Source: Medicago truncatula (taxonomy: Eukaryota > Streptophyta > Magnoliopsida > Fabales > Fabaceae). From it: a DNA stretch of 64,000 nucleotides. This document shows positions 23,901-36,410 of this stretch, piece after piece. The notes under the pieces were generated by a model. It was not told the DNA's origin and did no database searches. It worked only from the letters and a program-made list of their open reading frames with translations. The stretch is taken from positions 6,409,501 to 6,473,500 of the forward strand of contig NC_053042.1 in NCBI RefSeq assembly GCF_003473485.1, read 5' to 3'. Each line of letters opens with the position of its first letter. Positions within the stretch are counted from its first letter, which is position 1. The position numbers were made by a program, and so were the translations under genes.

Positions 23901-24950
23901 CATAGTATGAGCAAAATAATCCTCTTTCCAGACCTTTTGTTAACTAGGCCAGCAAACCTTCCGGAGTATATCTATCAACTGAGTTGTACTCACATGAACC
24001 GCTTATTTTCATATCTATCCTCCCATTCAATACCATATGGACTTAGAACCCACCTTCACCATTCACATTATTTCAAAACCTCGCATGTGTTTCTTCATCG
24101 TCACACTCATAGTCTAAAATAACCTTGCCTGACTTTTGGTCACATAGGTGGGAACACAGACGCCAAAAACAAAATGAAAACGAGGTTAACTTCATCAATT
24201 TGTTATGTGTGGCGTCCTACACATGAAAAGTGAAGAGAAACTCAATAAATGAAATGGACAGATCAAGAATCTGCATGAACATACCATTCAGATTCAAGTA
24301 CTGTGTTGCAACGGTCATATGTAGTCAGTAAACAATTTAAAACAACCGGAGCATTTTAACACTTGAGTGGAGTCAAGCGGGTAGTACTAAGACATTGTCC
24401 AGTAGACAATTAAGAAAATTAATCTTTAGATACTTCAAAATCTATGATTTTTAAATGTACAAAAAATACTTCAATATCTATGAATACATCTTTAGATACT
24501 CAATTTTCTTCAAAAAAAAAAAATCTTTAGATACTCAATTATCTTCTCTTAACTAGTTTTATTCTCTATTGGTATGTTTTATTCAAAAACTTGCTATTCC
24601 TGAACATTTAAAGATATCTTCTCTTAATTTATTTTGAAAATTGCGCATTCAAGTAAAATTTATCATCTATTTTTGAATTCTTAACTAACATATCCTATAA
24701 TTACTTCCTCCCTCTCAAAATAACGAAGTCATTTGAAAAGAAAAAAAAAATCCCAAAATTAACGACCAATTTAATTTTTCAATGCAACATTAATTTTTTT
24801 TTAATTATAACTTTAATTAATATTAAATGCACTAATACTCTCGGAAACCATTCTTATCTTTCTTACACTTACACAAAAAAAATTCTTAGTATACGTGAAA
24901 TGGTATTGGAGAGAGTAGTAAAAAGTAAAAATGCAGTTAATAAAAATGAA
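23900..24950. other. Intergenic, no supported gene
   Basis: The 71-aa frame at 23907-24122 has no recognisable domain and lies next to LINE debris. 24340-24375 repeats a phrase seen near 12480-12510. The rest is AT-rich. Confidence 0.4.
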
Positions 24951-24954
24951 AAAC

Positions 24955-25230
24955 TACTCCGTTTTAAAATGAGTGTCGCTTTAGCCAATTGCACATAAAT
25001 TAAGGAATGAAATGAAATAATCATTAGACATAACACTTTTACTAAATTGCCCAAGAAAAAGACAAACTTAAAGCTGTATTAAAAATTATGCGAGAAAAAG
25101 TTGTAGTATTTATTGAAGATAAAGTTAGGAGAAAAAAAATTAAAATGTTATTGAAAATGTAAAGTAACATTCATTTTAAAATAATTTTTTTGCTAAAACG
25201 ACACTCAATTATGAAACGGATGGATGAGTA
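24955..25230. mobile_element. Stowaway-like MITE upstream of unit 4
   Basis: Terminal inverted repeats CTCCGTTTTAAAATGAGTGT (from 24957) and ACACTCAATTATGAAACGGA (to 25228) are bounded by TA dinucleotides at 24955-24956 and 25229-25230. Length is about 272 bp with no coding capacity. It ends about 240 bp before the unit 4 start codon and could influence its promoter. Confidence 0.7.
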
Positions 25231-25344
25231 AAATATGCTTCTATACGCGGGTGGATGGAGCAGTAAAAAGTAAAAGATTTAAGATGACTAGGGTCTAAGA
25301 CATTGACTAGAATGAATGTTTCTTGATTTGTGTCTGTCACTCGT

Positions 25345-25380
25345 CTTCCTCGTAAACTGTTGAGGTTTAAAGCCTGTAGC
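25345..25380 (+). promoter_or_regulatory. Conserved upstream/leader block, unit 4 copy
   Basis: CTTCCTCGTAAACTGTTGAG continues into GTTTAAAGCCTGTAGC, close to the unit 1 copy. It is followed by a (CT)n run at about 25433-25455 just before the ATG. The run looks like a pyrimidine-rich leader, common in plant 5' UTRs. Confidence 0.5.
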
Positions 25381-25469
25381 CTTCTGTCTCTCTTGCTACA
25401 ACCAAAACCTTGCAACTCTGAACCATTTCATTCTCTCTCTCTCTCTCTCTCTCCCTCACTGTAATTCAA

Positions 25470-28400
25470 ATGGGAGGAACACAAAACAGTAGCAGCAGGT
25501 CTTGGGAGGAAGACATTTACTGGACCCATTTCCAATTCATCCGTTTCACCCAATTTCTTCAACCCACCCATTTGGAACAACAACTTGTAAGTATTCTCTT
25601 CTTTCCTTCCATGTTCTTAAGTGTTCATATTTGGGTGTGCAGTACAGCACTTCATTTCATGTTCATACTATTTTTCACTTTTTTAAGTTTTTTTATTCAT
25701 TATTTTTACAAATTTCATTAGCTGCAATTAGTTCTGTTGAACAAAATTTTCAGCTTTCGGTTAAAGTTTATATTTTTGCTTTTGAGACCCCCCTTTTTTT
25801 TTTTGGCTATAAAGGAAAAGATAAGGAAGTGAAAAAGGAGATTGTGGTGTGTAAGGGTTTCTTGGTTTATTGTTCTTTTCCTTGTTCTGCAAAATTATGT
25901 AAATTGTTGAAAAACTGCCTTCAAATTAGTATCTGCACATCCTGCCAGATTGCGCTAGGGGCAAGGCCGGGCGTTTGACAGCAGCAGGGGCTGGCTGGGA
26001 GCTGCCAATTTGCACCGGGCGTGTTTTGGCTGCACAGGATTGTGTGTTGAGTCTGTCTTGGGTGCCAGACGCTTCAGGCTGTGCGCCAGGTCTGGTGTGC
26101 GGATCTGGCGTTTCGTTTTTTTTTTCTTTCTTTTTGTAAGCTAGAGTAAGAACCAAAAGAGGGGTAGAGTGAAATTAGGGATTGCTCTTGTTGGATCTTG
26201 GGAGAGATTGTACTTTCTAGGGTTGAGAAACACATTCTAGACACCGGGCAGTGATTATCATTGAGGAGTAGAGTGAAATTAGGGACTGCTCTTGTTGAGC
26301 AATTAAGAATAATTTATTGGTCATTTTTGTAACTCTCTTGAGAGAAAGGGGAAAGGTAGAAATTAGGGTTTGTTCATGTTGAACATTGTAAGCTAATTTT
26401 TTGTAACTATTGTGTATCTCTTGTTAAGACTCGTTTGTAGTTGATCAGAGAGTTGCTCTCCCCCCATAAGTAAGTCAATTAGGTCCAAACTAGGTAAATC
26501 TTAGTGTGTTTGTTCCTCTTTTCTCTTTATCTTGTATGTATTTGGATTGATTGTCTGGATTTGTATTACCAATAGGTTCTAGATTTGTTATCGGTTGAAT
26601 CTACTGTTGCTTAAGCTGTTTAGTTTTGGTTGCCACTGTTATTTGTTCCACTGTTCTTGTTGGTTTTTACAACAAGTGGTTTGCATTCAAACCATAAAGC
26701 ATGTACTTGGGGATGATTGATGGCTGTTTCTCAAGCAATTTTTTTTTTTGAAGAATCAAATAATTACGTTTAGCTCTTAGGTAGATATATTAGTCTACCA
26801 ACATCTCTTAGATTCTTCAGCTCAATATTTCATAGTCTCAAATGGAAATTTATACTTTTATTGCAGGCACTTCCTAAAACATTTTCAGACAATTTAAAGA
26901 ACAAGTTGCCAGCAAATGTGACCCTTAAAGGTCCTAGTGGAGTTGTGTGGGATATAGGGCTGACAACTAGAGATGATACAATTTACTCCACGGATGGTTG
27001 GCAACAATTCGTGAAAGATCACTCTTTGAAACAGAATGATTTCCTTGTCTTCAAGTACAATGGTGAATCACTGTTTGAGGTTTTAATCTTTCATGGAGAA
27101 AGCTTCTGCGAGAAAGCAGCTTCTTATTTTATTCTTGAACGTGGACAAGCTCATACTGGACAAAGGGGTCGCAAGGCAAAGGACACAAACACTTCTGTTG
27201 AAGAAGTCAATACTCCTTCTAATGGCAGTGTTGAATGCGGTTTGCCTGAAAAATCATGGGAGGAAGACATTTACTGGACCCATTTCCAATTCATCCATTT
27301 CACCCAATTTCTTCGCGCCGATTTTGAACAGCAACTTGTTAGTACTCCCTTCATTCTTGTTTCCTTTTTCTCCTTTTCTTGCTTTCATGTTGTAAATGAA
27401 ATAAAAATAAAAATAAAACCTTTCTAAAGTGTTCATATTTGGGTGTTGAGTACACGCACTTCATTTCATGTTCATACTAATTTCAACTTCTTTTCCTTTT
27501 TCTTTATTATTTTAAATTGCCCACCTTTTAGATTTTGTATCTATCTACCATTCCTTTAACTTTAGTTAATTCTTTTGAAGAAAGTTTTGATCTTTTTGTG
27601 CTTGTTTTTAAATAATGGCTTAGGAAATTTGATAATAGTTGTACATCTGTTTTTTTTCCTTCCCCCCTTTCTAGTGTATGCTTTTGAGACGCTTTGTTTT
27701 GAGCTTGCATTGCAATAGAGGAACCATGCATCTACATTTAAGTAGATTGATTTAAAGGAGGTGAATAAGGAGATTGGTTAACAGCTGTTTTTCAAGCAAA
27801 TAATTAGTTTAGCTCTTGGGTTATTATTCTTTTTCCGATTCTGCAACCACTATTTATGTAAATCATGTACTGGAGATGATTAATAGCTGTTTTTCAAGCA
27901 AATACTCCCTCCATCCCTATATCTAAGCACCCTTTTATTAGAGACAAAAGGTGCTTACCTAGAGGAACGGAGGGAGTAGTTATGTTTAGCTCTTGCATAT
28001 ATATATATATTCTACCAATATCTTGGGCTCTTCAGCTCAATGTATCTTTTAATCTCAGATGGAAATTTATATTTTAATTGCAGGCACTTCCTAAAACATT
28101 CTCAGACAATTTAAAGAAGAAGTTGCCAGAAAATGTGACCCTTAAAGGTCCTAGTGGAGTTGTGTGGAATATAGGGCTGACAACTAGAGATGATATTGTT
28201 TACTTTGTGGACGGTTGGAAACGATTCATTAAAGATCACTCTTTGAAACAGAATGATTTCCTTGTCTTTAAGTACAACGGTAAATCACTCTTTGAGGTTT
28301 TAATCTTTGATGGAGATAGTTTCTGTGAGAAGGCAGCTTCTTATTTTGTTGGAAAATGTGGGAATGCTCAAATCGAACAAGGGGGTAGAAAGGCAAAAGA

Positions 28401-31400
28401 CACAAATAAATCTGTTTCCCCTGAGCAGTTCTTGGCTGATGCGGTTCCCTCCCAAACAAACGGCAAAAGGACCAAGAAGAGGCCTGTTAATGAAGTTACG
28501 CCTCTCCAGACTAAGCGAGGAAGACGACCAAAAGCAGGTAATTCTTGTGAGAGAGCTCATGATTTGGTGGCTTGTAACAAGGAACACCCTGGTTAAAATA
28601 TTTCTTTCTGTTCCATTAACTTTTACTATATTAATTTTAAACTGTTAAGTGAATAAAACTTTCTGATGTCATGGTTTCTTTGTGCTACACATGCTTCGGT
28701 ATGATGTTTGCAAAAGCTTAAGAAGATAATTTCATGTTCATTGTGCAAACTAGTTTTTTCCCCTTTTTAAAATAGTCCTAAGCGTGGATTATGAGTATCT
28801 TACGATAGACACGAGTTGTATATCAATTTGATACTAAACTGAACCCAATTGATATGAACATCTAATGTGTGTCTATTTGGACATGTATCTCATCTTGGAC
28901 ATGTAACTCTAATGAATCAGTACCTAAACTTAGAGTAGCTAACCACTTTTTTGTCAAATTTGTATAACCAACCACTTTTCTTTTGTCATTTGATTTATGG
29001 CTTCAATAAAGAATCATTTGATTTATACTTCTGTTATGTCACATGTTTTTACTTAAAAAGGACATTCTTTCTGTAATGCCTTAACTTTAGCAGATGACTT
29101 GGGCTTGAGTGACAAAGGGGATAAACTCAAAGTATGGAGATTTTGTGTAAGGAGAAACTACAAAAGAATGAACCATGAGGTGGCAATGATGGAAATTGAG
29201 AATTAGTTGGGTAATTTGGGATTTGGTTATATGAGGTGGTAGTTGTGGAGAGATAGAGGGTATCATGGAAGAATCATTATTTTGTTTGGTCAGAGAATTG
29301 CGTGTTTTCTCTGTGTAGAGCATTGCTCTGTGTTGTTAGGGATTTATCACCAATAAACACTCACATTTCATTTGTAATTCTAGGATTCTCTTTGATTTCT
29401 TGCTTCTGTTATTTCTGGTTTGCAACAAATTAGTCTGACCCTCCGGATTAGTGGATAGGAATTGCAAGGTTTGCAATAAATTTGGCACTTTCCTCGTCAT
29501 AGCTTTTCTTGTGATTTTGCTCAATGGGAGCACTCGCAAGTTTGCATTCAAGCTTACCTGTTTCCTGCAAAAGGTCAAACATGTATTTCCTTTGAGAGAT
29601 CAATATGTCTTGCTTTGAATAGGCCACCTCAATTTTCAAGAAATGCTTGAGTTTTCTGAGGTCCTTCATCTCAATCTTTATTTTTCCTTTAACAAATGTG
29701 ATAGCGCCCATTAAGGGAAAGGTCCAAATGGAGAGGAGAGGGGCTTAGTTGTCAACTTAGTTAGAGAGAGGGAGAGAAATACACATGGAAGAGGGGAATA
29801 TATAGAGAGGCAGTGTCATGTGTTTCTATTCTGTTTTACAGTTTTAGTTCTGATTCTTGATTTTCCAGCATTAGCTGTTCAACTGAGTTCCCCGCCTGTG
29901 TTCCAAATCTTCTAATCATGGCAATGGAAAATGATTCTCTGTCAACATTTGATTTCTCTGCACACCAAAAATAAGACCAGCTTCGCCCTTGATGCTCTTT
30001 CAACCCATCCAACAGGATCTTTACCGTAAAATCCACCGACTCTACCTTCGTAGCCCACATGTCGTCCATCGTCACTGGTTTCCTTCTTATGTCAGACCAA
30101 TTGATAGAGACTCAAAAATGTAATAGTATAGAATGAGTGTGTTATTTACTAACATAAAATTATTACATGAGTTTCCTCCTATAATCCATAGAGCAAAGCT
30201 CTTTCAGAGGATGAATACCAATGCCCTCTGCCCAGTAGAAATTGTAAAATAGAATACAGACAGCTCAAGATAAAGAAGGAAAGTTAAAATTGCAATATTG
30301 TTCGAGAAGGAAATATTAAACTGTCTCTGAAGTTATCTCCTGTAATCATAATATCATTTACATACACAAAAAATACAATTAGTTTTCCTCCTTGTGAATG
30401 CTTGAAGAAAAGATTGTGATTTCCTTGACTTTGCTTATAGCCTAAACACACAATTGCCTTTGATTTTATTTTGGGTCAAAAATATGTATTAAAACTCATC
30501 TGATCTTCCATAGCAAACTGATACTTGTCTAGGAAAGAGTATTTTGCATTCAAATCCTTATATTTATGCCAAAGCTCATTATTTTATTTAAAACTCATGA
30601 TTGAACTGTTCAATTCCACACAGAGGCAGCACTGTCAAAGTTATCATCATCGCATGCTGAGAAAAAGATAGCCGAATCATTTACCTCCTCTTTTCCTTAT
30701 TTTGTTAAAATGATCAAAACGTTCAATGTCGATGGTCCACGTATTCTGGTGAGTTTTTTCCTTTTTTGTAATTCATAATTTTCCTCCCAAATAATGTTGT
30801 TTTATCTCTCCGCCCTTATCTTTAAGTAACCTGTGTAGTGTTTCATTTGCTTGACAAATTGATCTTGTTGGAGTATATTAATTTTTACCGAAACAGTATT
30901 TCTCCTTTTATGTATGGAGGATGGTAACTTGGTAAGCATAGCTTAAAGCTTTAAGATGTACTTTATAAAGAAAAAGCAGAAGCATTTAAGATGTATACAT
31001 TACCAGTAAAAAATGATCTCAGTGAAAATTCCATCCACAATTCCATAGTGATACGAGTCCTAATTAATGAGTCAATCTTGGTAGATTTGAACTATTACTT
31101 TAATTCACTTAGTGAAATGCTGCTTGACAAACTTCTCAATCACTGCTATGAGATTTACAAATTGAATTCTAAGCAATTTCTATGTTGTATTTCTCCAAAG
31201 AAGTACCAATTGTTATTGTTATCTTATCATAGTTTTCTTTTCTTAAAATTTTGTATTGATCTATATTGCAATTTTAACGTTCCTTCTTAAATATTCCTAT
31301 TTTAAGTTTATTGGTCGTATTATTTGTTACGTAAAGTTTTCTTCCTATTCACTGTGCTTGCCATTAACATTGAAGCTCTTGTTGATAGTGATTTATAATT

Positions 31401-31682
31401 GATATGATGCAGAATGTACCCCACCAATTCTCAAAGGCACATCTTCCAAACCGCAAGATAAAGATTATTCTTCATAATTTGAAGGGAGAACAATGGACTG
31501 TTAATTCTGTTCCAACAACTAGAGTGAATACAGATCACACTCTATGTGGAGGATGGGTGAATTTTGTTCGTGGCAACAACATAAAAGTTGGAGATGTCTG
31601 CATTTTCGAACTTATACACGAGTGTGAATTACGTGTTCGCGTCGCTGAAGTTGGAAAAGATGATTCTAGGTTGGAAAACTAG
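25470..31682 (+). CDS. REM-type B3 protein, three B3 domains (unit 4)
   Basis: Exons 25470-25586, 26867-27337, 28084-28591, 30624-30748 and 31413-31682 join in phase and predict about 496 aa. Exon 2 is exactly as long as exon 2 of unit 1 (471 bp). It also ends with an in-frame copy of the exon-1 motif (SWEEDIYW from 27254), so a second complete B3 domain is formed with exon 3. The linker has KRGRRPK, an AT-hook-like basic motif. The third domain is type C2a (NVPHQFSKAHL, GGWVNFVRGNNIKVGDVCIFEL). Its frame then shifts relative to unit 1 and stops at GKDDSRLEN. Homology to the unit 1 linker continues untranslated to about 31790, and the C2b domain is absent, so the C-terminus is truncated. The DNA-binding domains themselves look intact. 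Confidence 0.8.
25900..26699. mobile_element. Copia-like solo LTR in intron 1 of unit 4
   Basis: The segment 25905-26694 (about 790 bp) starts TGTTGAAA, ends AACCA and interrupts an intron whose paralogues run straight through (CTGCAAACATTATCTATGTA then AATCATGTACTTG). Flanking TAAAT (25900-25904) and TAAAG (26695-26699) form a 4/5 target duplication. It contains an unusually GC-rich 5' part (about 25930-26110) and a 3' part shared with unit 1 and unit 6 LTRs. No internal coding region remains. Confidence 0.7.
27903..27978. mobile_element. Short Stowaway-like MITE in intron 2 of unit 4
   Basis: Element 27905-27976 (72 bp) has termini CTCCCTCCATCCC and GGAACGGAGGGAG and is flanked by TA on both sides. 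Paralogous introns read TTTTTCAAGCAAATAATTATG without interruption, giving the empty TA site. It is very short for this family and is probably an internally deleted copy. Confidence 0.85.
29100..29450. repeat. Shared gypsy/LTR-like fragment in intron 3 of unit 4
   Basis: Same repeat as 7840-8130 and 16000-16290. It ends at GACCCTCCGGATTAGTGG, matching about 8121-8140 of unit 1. Beyond it the sequence changes to unrelated retroelement debris. Confidence 0.6.
29450..30110 (-). mobile_element. Retroelement fragments (copia RT and gag-like) in intron 3 of unit 4
   Basis: Minus-strand 29448-29711 reads KIEMKDLRKLKHFLKIEVA, then SQRKYMFDLLQETGKL, which is the copia reverse transcriptase segment after the YVDD box. 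Minus-strand 29836-30075 (GRSWSYFWCAEKS, IAMIRRFGTQ) resembles a gypsy-type gag. Both are short and lack the rest of the element. They lie antisense to the host gene. Confidence 0.6.
30340..30440 (-). mobile_element. Copia RT scrap (VYVNDIMITGD) shared by several B3 introns
   Basis: The minus strand reads KLIVFFVYVNDIMITGD, the copia reverse transcriptase active-site region with the usual YVDD changed to YVND. Related scraps lie at about 39478-39545 (unit 5), 47830-47890 (unit 6) and 52545-52590 (unit 7), all in the intron before the SSFPYFVKIMK exon. They are therefore an old insertion inherited by duplication. Confidence 0.55.
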
Positions 31683-32019
31683 CTTTTAGTATGCTTAGTG
31701 CAAAGACATGATGTCCCTTGCCATGACACTTCTAGTATGGCAAAAGTCAGCTCAAAGTGCAGAAACAAAGTTGATTATTGTGTTTAGTACTGCTGATGTA
31801 GAAATTGTATTGGGTGGTAGTTATTTTTAATTTAGTAACTGATGTTCAGTTTACAAATATGTTATTTTTGGTAGTTATTAGCAGTTATTGTTTTTATGAA
31901 CCAATTGTTGTCTTTGTTGAGTTGTTTTTCAGATGGCATGTATGTACTGTAACTTTTATAATCTTCATTAACATTGTTTTTTTCCATTGTTGTCTCTACG
32001 TTATTTTCCTGTTCTTGTT

Positions 32020-34110
32020 CAATCAACAAATTGGTATCTATAACCCTGTTCCTAAGGATACGGTGTGCAAGTTTAACCTCATGGATTCTGAAGTAAGTTT
32101 TCTCGGAATCGCTCTGACAGTGTTCAACGAAAGAAACTGTCAACTCTGGACAATGTGTATGGAGGTGTACTTGGAAGCTTTGGATAAGTGGGAGGGAGTG
32201 GAAGAATGTTATGATCCCTGTACTTACGAACAATTCTGCCATGGCACAAATAAAAGTGCAAAAGTAAAAGAAGACAAAGAAAGCAAAGTCAAAGGTCTAC
32301 TTGTTTGATGTTGACTCAACCACTATTTTCACAAGAATCGTGTCCTTGAAATCAGCAAAGGAGTTATGAGATTATCTCAAGAAAGAATATGAAAAAGATG
32401 AAAGAATTAAAGGCATGTAAGTCCTCAACTTGATCCGAGAATTCAAAGTTCAAAGAATGAAGGATTTTGAAATGATTCAAAATTACTCTGACAAACATCT
32501 CAATATCGCAAACAATGTAAGACATCTAGGATAAGACTTTACTGAGTCTAGAATTGTTGAAAAAATTCTTGTAACAGTACACGAAAGAAGGAAGTAACCA
32601 TCACTACGTTTAAGAATACCAAGAATTTCTCAAAAAGTTCTTTGACAAAATAGCTTAATGCATTGAAGACACAAGAATAGATAAGACGTATGAGAGAGGA
32701 AACAACATGAGAAGCAGCTTTAGCAACCAAGCAAAAAAATGTGGGCAAATTCAAGAAGGATTTTGGTGAAATTGAAGTCGACTCAACGTCAGTCAGCCAA
32801 TGTAAAAGAAAATAATGAAATTCGAAGAAAATCTTCACTTCCTTGTCTACACTGGAAAGAAAGGTCACCCACCATTTAGAGGTTGGAGAAGACCTGATGT
32901 TAAGCGCACCAAGTGTAATCAAATAGGGCATGAAGCTATTACATGTGAAAATAAGAATCAACAACGTAGTGACAGGAAAAGATTATTGAACAAGAAGAAG
33001 AGAAGGGTGACTTGTTCATTGCGACATGTTTCTCTAACATCGAATCAAGTGAGAATTGATTGATTGACAATGGGTGTACTAACCACATGAAACATAACAA
33101 CGATCTATTCAGGAAACTAAGCAATAGCAACCTCAGTCTATTATTCTAGTACAAAGTTCATTTATGTGTTACACGTCTTTGAAACTGATCAAAGTGTGTT
33201 ACCTATTGGGAAATTAATTGAAAAGGGATATAAAGTTTTGTTTGAAAATGAAAGCTGTTTAATTAAAGATAGTGATGGCAAATGTACTTTCAAAGTAAAA
33301 ATGAGAGGAAAAAGTTGTTCTAAATCCATTGGAGGAGGATGGGCAAATTGGTTTACAAATGAAAGAAAATGTCACAGATTTGTGGCATAAAAGGCTTGGG
33401 CGTTATCATCATCCAGGGATAATGCAGTTAAAATCCGAGATGGAAAATGACCTTGCATAACTTGATGACCATGTTTCAAATTGCAAGGCTTGTTAATTTG
33501 GAAAACAAATCATAAAGCTGTTTTCAAAGACAACATGCAGAACAACAAAGAAGCTGTAATTAATTTATACTTGCATTGCATGTCCGCAAAGAACACCTTC
33601 TTTGCATGATAGTCATTATTATGTTATATGCATTGATGATTTTAGTTGTATGTGTTGGATCTTCTTTCTAAAGCACAATCCTTAGGTAGCACAAGTATTT
33701 TAGCAATTCAAAATCTGGAGTGGAGAATGAGGATGGTTGTAACATTCAAACTCTTAGATCTGATAACGGCAAATAGTATATTCTGAAGCATTTGATCGAT
33801 TTTGTGATGAAGTTAGAATTCATCATCATTGGACGGTTCAATACATTCCACAACATAATAGAGTTAGTGAAAGAAGAAACAAATTTATATTGGAGATGAC
33901 CCAATGTATGTTACATGGTAAGAACTTGACCAAGAAATTTTGGGCAGAATCGGCGAACACGTTGTTTATTTGCAAAATAGGCTTCCTACAAGAGCAATAA
34001 ATGATATGACACCATTTGAGGCCCGGTATGATTACAAACCCTCCCTAAATTTCCTTAAAAAAATTTAGATGCTTATGTTTCGCTCATGTTCTGCATATCA
34101 AGAGAGATAA
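32020..34110 (+). mobile_element. Decayed Ty1/copia retrotransposon (gag, protease, integrase parts)
   Basis: Plus-strand frames, broken by many stops and shifts, follow copia order. They are gag (NCQLWTMCMEVYLEALDKWE near 32140-32195, then TRIVSLKSAKE and ERIKGM), a zinc knuckle (CNQIGHEAITCEN near 32913), a gag-pre-integrase-like stretch (GKLIEKGYKVLFENESCLIK near 33206-33265, LWHKRLGRYHHPGIMQL near 33374) and integrase (HHWTVQYIPQHN, then KFWAESANT near 33820-33960). It begins about 340 bp after the truncated end of unit 4. Reverse transcriptase is not recognisable to the right, and no LTR pair was identified. Confidence 0.75.
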
Positions 34111-36180
34111 ACTAGACAAAAGAGCCCTTCTATGCAGTTTTTCGGCTACAACTCTGTTGCAAAAGCTTATAAAAATTTCTAGCCGCAAAATTGTAAAATT
34201 ATTATAGGCAGATATGTGAAATTTATGGAAGATTAAAAGTGGAATCAGGATGACACAAATGGGATAAAAGCAATCCAAAGAGCCAAAAGCCCAGTCTTAC
34301 AAAATAGATGAAAGCAATGAAAATAGGGAAATTGAAATGGTAGATGGACATTCCTGTGAGAGGCACAAGACTACTTTTGGATGTTTATCGAAGATGCGAT
34401 ATCACTGTTTGTTGACAAACCTCATGATAGAAATATTCACAAGAGTTTTGCAAATAAGTTATTTATTTATTTTTCAAATGTGATTCGCTTGATTACGATC
34501 CAATAATCCTAAGAGTTTTGTGAGATTGAAATTCAGGAAGCATTTTCTAATAGCAGCTATAATTTAAATGAAAAGCTGCACAGTACAAAACATCAAAATG
34601 AATTAGCAAATTTCATGAACAAAATATAAAAAGTAAAACCAAACAAGTTGCTGTATATTTGACACAATCTACTTGGCAAATCAATACATCATAGATCCGA
34701 AGAGCACTCGCAACTTGGTGAAAGTCAATGCATGATGATAATGACAGCATCCAGCAGTGATTTTGATTCATTTTGTTAGGCTTCAAAGGCTTACATTACA
34801 TGTTTTGATAAAAAAAAAAGCATCTTTATGTTTGAGTATGCATGAGCATGGATTGCAACATGAATTTTGCTGCCTACAAATTGCATAAATCAGTATTGCA
34901 CAAATTGAATGTCAATGTGCTAGTGTTACAATTGGAATCCAATTTTGAACAAAAGAGAATTAAAATCTAACCAAATAGTACATTTGAAGGGAACTTGCAA
35001 CTTCTTGAATACGCAGCAAGCAACAACATAAATAAAAACAACAATATCGAAATAGTAGGTGCACTGATGAGAAGTGAGTATCTCAGATGCAGTGCTGAGC
35101 CTGCTCCCAAACTCACCAATCTTCCTCAAGGGAATATCAGTATCCTCCAGAGAAGATTCAAATTGTATTTGCTTCTATTATATCTTTCCGATTTCAGAGT
35201 TCATTGTTGTTGTAAATTGTAATAACCTATGAACCACTAACACAAACACAGATATCGATGCTACAACATCGTTCCATGCTACGAGTTTACATGTATCATG
35301 TATCATACATCATTGTGCTCAGTTTTTGGCTGCTGAGCAACCGGATATGACCACCTATGCACGGCCTCGAGGATCCTCTTGCTCTCAGAGAGAGTGATTA
35401 GGGAGACTTAGGAACTGAAATTTCTCGTTGTATTTCCTTGAAAGCAAAAGATTACATGTACATGCCTTTATATAGGCTATTAGGCTAAGAGAAGCTTAAA
35501 AATAGCAACTAACTTACCTTCTAAATAAGTAATAACAAATTTAGTCTAACAAACTTTGAGATAGAAACAAATTAATAACTAATTTACAGTTATGCGGCTA
35601 TGGATATATCCGCATAACTGAGATCATGAATTGACCAGCTGGGATGAGAGTGATGAAAACAATCTCTAAGAGAAATGGTGTTTCGAGTAGTGAAATATGC
35701 CCTAGGTTGCTTATTTCTAGAGGCTTATGTATAGGAGAAGGTTTGTATGCCATGTACTGGCTGGCCATATATAGTAGCCTCTAATCTTAGTATCAGGATG
35801 TTAGTTTGAAGCCCTAGTTCTATAGTATAAATTAGTATAGAATCATGTGGCTTGTGATTGTCATGTAGGATATGATTCAAAGGACTAGAAATCATAATTA
35901 GGTTGAATATTCATGATTAAGTGAAATGAGATTAGTGTGTATACCTTATGACCCTTAACTTTATATTAGAACCAAAAATTAGAACCGTTTATAAAAGCAA
36001 AATGCCAAATTAATAACTAACTTATGGATATATTCACACCTTGCTACTAGAAATTTGTGATCAATTGATGGTCCTAAATTTCTATGTTTTTATTACTTAT
36101 TTTGTATAGAAAAGAACCAAAAACTAGAAGTAAGAGAAATAAGAAATGTAAAAAATTAAGTATGTTATAAATTATATAAC
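34110..36180. other. Repeat-like intergenic stretch without a supported gene
   Basis: No coding sequence I can support. 35290-35600 has features of an LTR or UTR-like sequence in reverse (TTTATATAGGCTATTAGG, AGAGAGAGTGATTAGG), but no partner copy or target duplication was found. Confidence 0.35.
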
Positions 36181-36189
36181 ATATTTGCA

Positions 36190-36410
36190 AGTTCTTTTTT
36201 TTTAAGAAGTCGGGCTAGCCCTCCAAAATTTGGCATCAGGGAGAGTCTAACTTATTTGCGAGGTAAATACACAAACATTAGTTTGGTGTAGTGGCTGAGT
36301 CCGCTAAAGATGAACTTAAGACACGAGTTCAACCCTTGGTTTAAGTGCGTGTCAGCAGCTCGAGGTGAGCGAATAAAATATCAGAACGTAAAAAGTAATT
36401 CTCTAGGTTC
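36190..36410 (+). mobile_element. tRNA-derived SINE-like remnants
   Basis: 36283-36400 starts GTTTGGTGTAGTGGCTGAG (A-box-like) and contains ACGAGTTCAACCCTTGG (B-box-like) at the right spacing for a pol III promoter. 36205-36250 resembles part of the element at 63700-63870 (GGGCTAGCCCTCCAAAATTTG). Ends and target duplications are unclear. Confidence 0.5.

Noticed and set aside
25502..25978. A 158-aa open frame overlapping exon 1 of unit 4
   Set aside because: It is a shifted frame over exon 1 and intron 1, running into the solo LTR, with no domain.
31805..32308. A 167-aa hypothetical protein
   Set aside because: Its C-terminal half is copia gag. The N-terminal half is low-complexity hydrophobic sequence translated from T-rich DNA.
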